This document shows, piece by piece, positions 55,695 to 64,000 of a DNA stretch of 64,000 nt. The DNA is from Cylicocyclus nassatus (Eukaryota > Nematoda > Chromadorea > Rhabditida > Strongylidae). The stretch lies in NCBI GenBank assembly GCA_958299035.1, contig CATQJL010000112.1:42350833-42414832 (forward strand), in the 5' to 3' direction. The notes below the pieces were generated by a model. The model worked only from the letters and a program-made list of their open reading frames with translations. It was not told the origin of the DNA and made no database searches. Position 1 is the first letter of the stretch. Each line of letters starts with the position of its first letter. The position numbers were made by a program, and so were the translations under genes.

Positions 55695-58600
55695 ATACAT
55701 AGTAAAAAAATTATGCTGTACAATGGGAGGAGAGGAGAGGGAACTAAATGCATTACTACAATCTCAAAACGTAACCAATGCGCTACTTTATTCCGTTCTC
55801 TCAGACTGGACAACCTGAAAAGCAGAAAATATATTTGGGGTGGTGTGGAACCTATCTGGGCGTGACTTCTGCTGACTGCAAATGCTTTTATGCGTTCATC
55901 TCGTTAATAAGAGCAGAGAAAAGAAGTGGTAAAGAAGTAGGAGCATAAGTGAAGCCCGCTTTCTCGTATTGATTCTGCGCCGCTGCAGCTCCATGAGAAC
56001 TACGTCCTTAAAAGCTACTCGGCAGCACCTCAACAGGGCCCCAGACAAGAGCTCGACTTGCAGCCGACTTCCGCTCCAAATGGGTGCTCATTTCAGCTCT
56101 AACTCACTTGTATTGCTATACACAAAATATATACGCTTGGATTTTTTGCATCCTTTGTTGTTTATTGACGGCACAGCTCGAACATAATTGGAAAAAATTA
56201 GGCTAGCAGCAGAAACTTGAAAAAAACCAGAGTCGTATTTTTATGCTGTATACCTTCCTAAAAAAATTTTCCTCAATGCTATCAAGTACTGCGCCTTTCC
56301 TCGATGTTCACTCTATGTAGTTGGCGAATGAGCACTTTTAAACTTTAGTATATGACACAATTTAGATTTCCTTCCAGATTTTCGACGGCTCCAGTTTGAA
56401 CATTTGCGCATTTATACTCCGGTAAAACTGAGCAAATTTGTGGGAGAAAAATTGTCAAATTTGTAATGTTGCAACGCTCAAGTACAAAAAATTAGTACTG
56501 AGAGCATGTGCTTTGTTTTTTGCACCTCCTGACATTTTTTATGCGTCAACTGTCGACATGCGAAAACGATAAAGGACCTCAAATCTATAAGAAACAATTG
56601 TTAATCAAGGAATTTTGTTTTGCTTTTCAAAACCGGTACTTTAGTTTCCGAGTGCGTCAATAGCGATCCGGGGAGGGGACTTCGTGTTGTAATCTCCCTG
56701 GTGCCATCTCGTGCTAAGCCCTGTCAATGATGGTTGCTTTTATTTCGAAAATGTCTTTAGGACTTGATTAAAGTTACTTCGGATTTTAGTTGAAAATCCA
56801 TTCTCCATATTGAGTCTCACGCAATAATGTGGTGTTATGGTCAGCAAGAAATCATTTTAAGCGCTTTCCAGATGCAATATAATACTTTTAGACAAGAAAT
56901 GTGGAAAGCAATTATAGCCATGTGTGCAACGCCCCATTGCCTCCCTTCTACTTCTTAGATTTGGCAGATTTGGAAGCATTCTTGTCTCCAATTTCTCGCT
57001 GTAGTTTATTCCTTATGTCTACCCATCTATTTTTCTGTACCGTAGGACGCGGAGATGTTGGAAAAATTGGAAGAAGTTTGTACATTGAAGTTAGATATTA
57101 GCGAAGAGTAGGGACAGCGGCTGAAATCAGTTTTTACTTATCATAGCAAAAGTTACGAAATTCCTTTCTTGCAGAGGATAAAGAGGCCATAGAACAAACA
57201 AGGATCTAGAAGCCGGCATCCATAGAAACGCCGCGTTAGTGAGAATAATGCGCACCTTATCATGTTATCAATATCATCCCCACCAGGATGTTCTCCTGCT
57301 TTCTGCAGTCACCACAAAATTGAAATGATTATATGTATTAGTCCCCACAATTTAATCGAAGTTCCGTTGCAGGTGGAATCTGATTACCTTCATTCTGGAA
57401 AAACCCTAAAAAGTATCACTGTTTGCATTGACAGCTACGTTTCGTAACTAACAAATGCAGCTTGAGTATGCTAAGAGTTCATTTGCAAAGAACTGAACTT
57501 TGTTTGTGTTTCATTACAAGAATGGATTCTATATTTCTTGATCAGAATCTGTGAGCTCTCAACGAATTGCATTTTGGTTTGATACGTTTTTGAGGAAAAG
57601 TCGTTGAAAACCCAGGCAAGTTTTGCCCGAACTTCCGTACTAGTCAAGGAAACAAATTACACATTCAAAACTACATCTTCTTAGATGAATGAGTTTGTAG
57701 GGGTTGACTGGAAGAAAGATGATATTACATAAGACAGATTTTACAGTTTTACATTGCTTCTTCCCATCTATCCACAGCATAACGAGTTTTTAAATTTTTC
57801 GAGAAATCAGTCGTCCAAAAAAAGAGCTAGATTCGTCTCTGAGCTTTCTATCATCATTTGTTTTCACAAGTAAAAATTGGAACGAGGAATAAGCTAAATG
57901 AAGCGAATGTGCTATCGATATTGTTAAGCATTCGGTTTCTTGCTCCATTTCATCGCCTACTACATAGTATCCATGGTGAAGCATAAGGCGAGGTTTATAA
58001 ACCAAGAAGTGTTTCTCTTGCAGACTCAATGAGTATTGGTGAATATGATAATTAGAGAATTCAACGCTTCTAAACCTCTATTAGTCTGTCCAAGAAAATG
58101 ATAGTGCTTGTGCCAGAGCTTTTGAGTTTGAAAATTTGCAGTTAGTACTAAAATTAGCTCGATCGAATTTCAGTGATACAGGCTACTTTTGCTCGATCAA
58201 CTCATAATTATCAGACCGCCTTCTATGAATGACTTTCAAATTTTCGCACATTAGTTTCTTCGTGATTTTTGAAATGAATAAATGATACGATCACTAGTTC
58301 TATAGCACATTTGACCTGAAAATTTTTTGATTTTACATGCAGTGGGATCGTCGAGAGCACTATGCTTCCAACTAGTTTATTATTTTGCAGATTTTCACTT
58401 GCAACAATTCGCTAACTCAGCTCTCGTTCTAAAAGTAGAATGGCGAAACACCTGCGCTCTTGCAAGATTTCCAATGTAACTAGTCTTCCTGTGATAGAGA
58501 ATTCACCGATACAGCGAAAACCTTGTTTAATTTACTCTCCGTAAGCCAGCTCATCACGTAATGCAAGACGAACACATTTCTTTGAGTTACGAGACTCATC

Positions 58601-59159
58601 GAAATCAAGTCAGTAAACAGAATTGAAGTTCGACTCATTTTTGCTAGCCATGAAAAGACAGAAATTCCAGATTTATGAACAGCGCGCACGCGAAACGCCA
58701 ATTCTAAATAGAATATCCGTTTTCTCTTCTTACGAGATGAAAATTCTATGTTATTTCTGAATTCTTGTTTCAGAAGGCATTTGACAAACCTTATCACTAG
58801 TTTGGATGTGGTCATGATGACAAATTATCTGTAGACAGTTACCAACTCATTATGGACGCTTGGCATAATTTATACCCGCGTTTAGCAGGAAACCAACCGA
58901 CAAATGATATAAAATAGGGAGTTTATGCTTTTATTTCTTGTACTGAATTCACATTACTTTTGGCAAGACACAAATTATGAAATTGTGGAAACGCCAGGAC
59001 CTCCTAGAAGTATAGCAGTTTGCCATCGCATTGATAAAATTGTTTTTTGTTTTTGGAGAAATTCAGACTTGGCTGTCACAACATGATTACTAATGCTGAA
59101 TATAGTGAAAGTTGTTTTTAATGTAACTCAACTGCGGTGGCGACAAAACCTGCGCAAAA
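55695..59159. other. Gene-poor stretch
   Basis: AT-rich sequence with isolated open frames only. The longest is minus 58480-58815 (111 aa, starting ATG, with KKRKR and hydrophobic patches); another is minus 57790-58029. Neither shows a family motif or linked exons. I cannot support a gene here. Confidence 0.35.
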
Positions 59160-59491
59160 AGGCAGCGTCTCACCAGAATTTGAGCCTGAGATTATTGCAA
59201 AATATAAGTCTTATCGCCCTTGTATAAGCCACGGGCTGTTCGCGCAAAAACCCCAGAAATTTGTTTCCCGAAGCCCCCAAAGAAGCAACAGGACGAGTTT
59301 TCCCACTTCACTCTAATTTTGACCGCAAGATTAAACACGTCAAAAACGCTGGAGTCTGGAAAGACATGTTGAAACGCGGTGGGAAACGGACAAGTCGTCC
59401 AGCGTGCGCCAGAGGCATTGGCTTAATAAGGGGGTTCCCCTATGAACTTTTCAAGAATCTCTTATACCCCAAATCGCGTGAGACACTGCCT
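59160..59491. mobile_element. Diverged AGGCAGTG-family MITE
   Basis: Left end AGGCAGCGTCTCAC and right end CGTGAGACACTGCCT are complementary for about 14 bases. The right flank is ATAA and the left is AAAA, so no clean TTAA remains. The GTCTC variant of the end matches the copy at 38432-38779. Confidence 0.55.
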
Positions 59492-59651
59492 ATAAGGAAG
59501 CGTAAAGTGAGGTGACACAAGATCTGCGCTCCTCTGCCAATTCGCGCATTCGTTTTCGCCAACGTGAAAACACAATATCGGCCGTCGAATCTACTAAACT
59601 GTAACTGTCTCTGAGAACATCGTTGAATGAGAATTTGTTGATTTTTTTGTT

Positions 59652-59848
59652 AGTTGCTTGAGCGTAGCCCAAGATTGGTACAGAACATTACAGTACAGAA
59701 TACAGACTAACGTTTCGGCAAACGTTTCGGTGAGTGGCCTAAACCCACCAAATTGCCACCTGCTAAGATTCTGAAAATGGCGAGTTCGCCGAAATGTTAG
59801 TCTGGTGCCGTAAAGTTCTGTACCAATCTTGGACTACGCACAAGCAAC
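59652..59848. mobile_element. Foldback element with about 70-bp ends
   Basis: GTTGCTTGAGCGTAGCCCAA plus GATTGGTACAGAAC at the left is mirrored by GTTCTGTACCAATCTTGGAC plus TACGCACAAGCAAC at the right. Inner arms are CAGACTAACGTTTCGGC / GCCGAAATGTTAGTCTG. Non-coding. Confidence 0.8.
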
Positions 59849-60681
59849 TATAGTCGAACATGGTTACTTATGAATTTGTTGATCGTAGGTCAAAGTAAGC
59901 CTTCTCATATTTTGTCAGAGTCCTTACGTCCACACTCGCTCCTAAGCTCAAGACCAGCCAGAGACCAGCCACCGCGCTCCAAGTAGAATCTCAGTCGGCC
60001 GGCGGCGCTCCAGGGGACCGTCGGCCGTTCTGCCAGCCGGTCCTACTGTTTGCTGAGCGAACTGGCCGCTCGTGTCGATTGCACACAGCCGTTCTTCAGC
60101 TTTTCGTCGCGCCTCTCTTGCGCCCCTTGTTTCGTTCGCTGTTTCATTGTGGGCCGAGCAGTTTTGGCCGATCAGCGAGTATAAGTATATCGTGCGAGGT
60201 GCTGTCAGCGTGCGCATCCATTCTGTCTTCCGCTTTATTTTCAAGAGCTTGCAATTACATGAAAGATGTTTTTTTCTAATTCATTGGAAGGAAATTTGAG
60301 AGCCGTGTACATAGGAATTGCAAATCTCAACAATAAAAAGCTTCATAGACGCTTTGCAAAAAGAAAATGAAAATCTTAGATTTGCTTTGGAGTTCTAGGC
60401 CTCTGACTGTTGTGGGATCTTGCGTAGACGACAAAACTTGCGCGTAAAAAATATTCTGCGATGGACTAATTAAGTTTGTGCGTTTCATTTGCGCAACTGC
60501 TTTCAGCCGTATAGGCTATGCTTGATAAGCTTTAGATCTAATCCGCGAAAATGTTGTCGGCACCGCAGCAACGCTTTATTGATGCATACTATACCTCATC
60601 CTCGTCGATGTCTGCAATTACACATCCTTCAGATTGGACTGATTGTTGGGGACCATGCATATGTCTTACTTCTCTTCGTTG
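59849..60681. other. GC-rich island, no gene recognised
   Basis: A GC-rich patch (about 59930-60220) contains CGGCCGGCGGCGCTCC and GGACCGTCGGCCG. Open frames exist on both strands (minus 59948-60244, plus 60072-60299), but composition explains them. It could be a promoter-like island or TE remnant. Confidence 0.3.
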
Positions 60682-60969
60682 TCAAAGCGCAATTGCCGTT
60701 GAGCAAACTTTATGAGTTTTATGTCGCGAGCCAGATCCTCGGTCTGTTTTGGTCTTTCGGGGCCTTCTCATGCCCCTTATTCCGAATATGAAGTCAAGAG
60801 TCAGCGAAAACCCCGGCAATCCCCGTTCCGGAACGGTAACTGGAGGGGTGAGCACAGATGGGCTGGCGTTACTGGAGGGGGCGGTGCCGCCTGTGGGTCC
60901 TGGTGCTTCTTCGTTATTCCGGAGCGATTTTCTTGCTTCCGAAGCGATTCTGCGCCTCGACTTGGGCAT
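60682..60969 (-). other. Possible exon of an unrecognised gene
   Basis: The minus strand encodes a basic, Pro/Ser-rich stretch (MPKSRRRIASEARKSLRNNE then PTGGTAPSSNASPSVLTPPV). Two other frames across the same bases are also open, so the reading is uncertain. The bases around 60917-60955 resemble the CCGGAGCGATTTTCTCG word of the AGGCAGTGTCC MITE family, so part may be TE-derived. Confidence 0.25.
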
Positions 60970-61333
60970 TGATAGGAGGTTCTACTATCGTATGCTAGCA
61001 AAAACGCAAGATAAGTTTAGGATGGACGGTGCCTTCAACAGAAGTAGGTAGATATTTTTTTACGATGCTGTCCCTTGTTATGCCAAATTACAGGCTTATA
61101 TTTTACATTATTACTTCAAAATTCAATTTTGAGTAACTTTCTGGTTGCTTCTAACTTTCTCGAGGTGGGAACAAATTTTGGACCATCCCGACATGTATAA
61201 CAGCTTCAACAATATTTTCTGAATTCAAATTTTACGATGCTATCTTATAACGTACTCAAACGCTGCCAAACGCTTGATCTGTAGCATACAAGCATTGCGC
61301 ATTATCTTCGAGATTTCTGTCCAAAAACTAGCA

Positions 61334-61555
61334 TCATAGTCCGCCAAAAATCATCTGTGCTTCTCTCACAAGCCGGAAGAGCTTATCGCCTTCCGATGGG
61401 TCTCGAGGACCGTCGGAAAAGCAGGGATCGATGTGTGGATTTGCAGGTGCTTTCGTTGGCATCGGCAGTGTGGATACGGCGAGCCGCGCCGGTTTCAGAG
61501 CGCTATTATTTGTGCCCGTCGCTGCTTTGTCGTCGTCGTGTTTACCTTCGCCCAT
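61334..61555 (-). other. Possible first exon of an unrecognised gene
   Basis: The minus strand starts AAAATGGGCG and encodes a hydrophilic N-terminus-like sequence (MGEGKHDDDKAATGTNNSAL ... DPSEGDKLFRL), followed by a GTGAGA donor in phase 0 at about 61373. The plus strand is also open across 61433-61852. I cannot link downstream exons, though 60682-60969 is a candidate. Confidence 0.3.
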
Positions 61556-62538
61556 TTTTCAGACGTCCCAATAGCGAAATGCATGTTGGAGCTTTTGCAA
61601 TTAGAAACTGGGACTCAAATCGGCCAGTTATTCTATCCGACGTGGGACTCAACTTGTTCCCTTGCAGCTAAAAAGCCTGTTTCGACGTCTTGCCTGGACA
61701 TAGTCAAGAGTTGGGGAGCTGTACAGAAACGCCAGAACTGGTCTGAGCAGTTCTTTGATGAGCAACGAGCGCTCAGTGCTTCGAATAGCCGCGATCCTGA
61801 AACTACCGTTTTTAGAGTTTTCCTCGACTGTTGTTTCGCTTTCAGAATTTAGACCTGAATCTTCTATTTCAGTTTTAACTCATTTTGAATACCCAGAGAA
61901 TAATTAGTGTGACCCTCCTTTCTTTTATGGGGAAGTAGATGAATCGAAACTGATCCTTTTATAAAGAGCATATAGAGTTTTATTATATTATATTACACAG
62001 CCTGTTTTTCTCAAAGCATTAGGTTTTGGTACAGAATTTAGTGGCCCTATCGACAATTCTTGCGCGGAAAAATTGCTGACAACAAGCGTATGTGGAAAAT
62101 GGCCACTCAACGTCAGAGTCTAAGTTTCATATCTTCACGCGCAAGTGTTGCCCGCTACGTAAAAACACTATAACAAGATCTGTCAAGTCCATCAGACTAT
62201 GAACACATGAACATTTGCGCAACCATTAGTTCCAAAATTACTCCACGAAATCAATCAATGCTTGAAGTCTTAACTTTTCACACTTTTTCTCATATTGGTG
62301 AAGAGTTTTGCAGTTGTCACATAGGATTTGTCACATATGAAAGAAATTCATAAGGTCATTGGTAGATTTACTTTTTTTGTATTACCTTTGGAGCTGAAGC
62401 TTTACAATGTGCACATATTGCAGTTCGAATTGTTTTTGGCAAATTTTCTTAGTATGCTTTATTGAATACAAATCTCTGATCTGAATTCGCATGACTTACA
62501 TTTGATCTGAACATGATATCTACTCTTGCTAACATCTA

Positions 62539-62811
62539 ATGAAGATAATCAATTGGACTAAAATCTTGGCATTATTCGCGGTTCCAATATTTTCATGCAT
62601 GTGCGGAGAGAAAAATAAAATCTCTTCCAAATACGAACTGTCATTCAGAGCCCTTCAAAATTTCAAATACGATTTGAGATTTGCAAAAAACACCGACCCT
62701 TTGTTGTATTCTGTCATCGGCGTTGTTTGCACTGCTGGACTGTTTGTTGCGCTGTTTGATCAGGAAACAGCAAACCGAAGTTATGCGGGCTTGAATAGCG
62801 CTCTTCTGTAG
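62539..62811 (+). CDS. Candidate small secreted/membrane protein, 90 aa
   Basis: An intact ATG-to-TAG frame. The N-terminus MKIINWTKILALFAVPIFSC is signal-peptide-like and is followed by a polar region and a second hydrophobic segment (LLYSVIGVVCTAGLFVALF). No splice sites or spliced-leader acceptor are obvious and no family is recognised, so it could be a real small gene, a single exon, or chance. Confidence 0.3.
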   Translation: MKIINWTKILALFAVPIFSCMCGEKNKISSKYELSFRALQNFKYDLRFAKNTDPLLYSVIGVVCTAGLFVALFDQETANRSYAGLNSALL

Positions 62812-63333
62812 TATCTTACATCATTAGTCTTGTCTACCAGAGTTACAATTTTTCAAAATCGGAGCGGAAAGACTATATCTTTTTGTCTCTTCTAATTCAT
62901 TGAAAGCATTTACGTACGATTCTCACGCCAAAGGAATCCTTTATCAGTATTACTCCATCGTAAGGCCATGTTTTGGTTTGTTTGGAAGATTAGTCTTCGT
63001 TTCACAAACGTCACTTTCAAATGGCAGCATTATCACTCTTTACGTATTAGTCATAATCAAGTGATGACTACGTTTGTTGCCATGACATCCTCGCCTTTGA
63101 GGACAAGATTGAGCTGCTAACTGCACATGATTATTATTATCAGGAAGAGAAAATAACAGGTTGTAGTTATTGCTCCAAAAGCTTTGAAAATCTGTGTTCT
63201 CCTTTTCCAATATGTCGTTACTCTTAAATCTTGGAAAATATACCCTTGCAATAATGTTTAAACGTAAGAAACGATGGTGGAATATCACAGCAATAAAAGA
63301 TTTTAAAAAGTTCTGAACAAAGTTTTAAAAATC

Positions 63334-63574
63334 AGGGCTCGGCACAAATAACTTGTAAAGCAAGCTGGATATCGTTTTTGAGGCAAAAAGCAAAGGGGTT
63401 TTGTTTTTGTAGCCGAAAAGCAGAAAATTTTCGACGTTTTTTCGGTCAACTTTTCGTTTTTTCGCAGTTTTTTAGGATGGTGGCTAAGGGCCAAAGGGAA
63501 TTCCCAAAATTTAGAGAAAGTCAAGAGGGAACTACGTTTTTTGTCTTTTCAAAAGCTACCTCGTGTCGAGCCCT
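63334..63574. mobile_element. MITE, AGGGCTCGGCAC-end family
   Basis: Left end AGGGCTCGGCACAAATAACT and right end AAAGCTACCTCGTGTCGAGC plus CCT. The arms contain GGCAAAAAGCAAAGGGGTTT / TTTTTTGTCTTTTC-like sequence as in 6183-6422. Overlapping open frames on both strands are compositional. Confidence 0.65.
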
Positions 63575-64000
63575 GCTAAAAATTGATCGCTAAAATCTTA
63601 GTTTAGACTTTATTTTTGTAACCTACTCTTCCATGTAAGAATATCTAGTGTTTATCGATCATATAACATTGTACGAATGTTTGCTATCCTCAATTTTTTT
63701 TTCTTTGAAATTTTTCTAAATGCTCTACGTAACAAATGTGAATTCATGATATATTTTCAATGTTACTTTAGAAGGAAAATGCTGATAATAAGATTCAATA
63801 GTGGAGCTTTAGGGCAATAAATTACTTTACCATGGCGCAACTTTGTACGTAACTACCCAACCGCTTATTTTATTCTCAATCAATTTTTTTCGAGGATTTC
63901 AACGCCACATCGTAGATCACTGGGTTCCAAAGTAACGGCAGCAAGTTTTTTAAAGTGATCTTTTGTATTTGCTTTGCAAAGTTTTGATGTCTACAGTTTT
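63575..64000. other. No gene seen
   Basis: AT-rich window end without supported features. Confidence 0.4.

Noticed and set aside
61433..61852. 139-codon plus-strand frame
   Set aside because: No start or splice context that I trust, and the minus strand in the overlapping part looks more like an N-terminal exon; left undecided rather than called.

Overview
The window is eukaryotic and almost certainly from a nematode, most likely a clade V (rhabditid or strongylid-type) species with a TE-inflated genome. Evidence: genes split into many 40-250 nt exons by GT-AG introns with TTTTAG or TTTCAG acceptors, spliced-leader-type acceptors a few bases upstream of start codons, mono-G tracts, and conserved proteins whose exons join in frame to full family length. 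I cannot name the genus.

Layout. 1-11073: a gene-poor contig end with a 173 bp satellite array (about 2234-3800) and many foldback or MITE-like elements. 11074-11573: a 500-N scaffold gap. 11574-23456: a giant inverted duplication (arms about 5.84 kb, loop 200 bp) carrying one small unrecognised 3-exon gene once per arm. A SMART-type amplification adapter sits exactly at the fold (17415-17440), so the palindrome is almost surely a library/assembly snap-back artefact and the gene a false duplicate. 23457-26083: TE remnants. 26084-31094 (minus): complete xrn-2, the nuclear 5'-3' exoribonuclease, 23 exons, about 946 aa. 31095-37650: promoter, candidate small-gene exons and a dense cluster of foldback elements, including one nested inside another. 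37651-44341 (minus): complete MARCH6/TEB4/Doa10-type ER E3 ubiquitin ligase, 26 exons, about 940-944 aa. 45120-50763 (plus): AFG1L/LACE1-type mitochondrial AAA+ ATPase, 10 exons, about 435 aa, head-to-head with MARCH6 across about 780 bp. 50764-64000: mostly TE-derived sequence, two mono-G tracts and a few weak small-ORF candidates.

The three conserved genes are housekeeping: RNA 5'-3' decay and termination (XRN2), ER/nuclear-envelope protein quality control (MARCH6) and mitochondrial proteostasis (AFG1L). They do not form a pathway. MARCH6 and AFG1L may share a bidirectional promoter. The rest is dominated by non-autonomous inverted-repeat DNA elements in at least four families: mariner-type ends with TA flanks, ends AGGCAGTG with TTAA duplications, ends CTCAGAC with GC-rich iterated interiors, and ends AGGGCTCGGCAC. 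I see no CRISPR array, prokaryotic operon or intact transposase.
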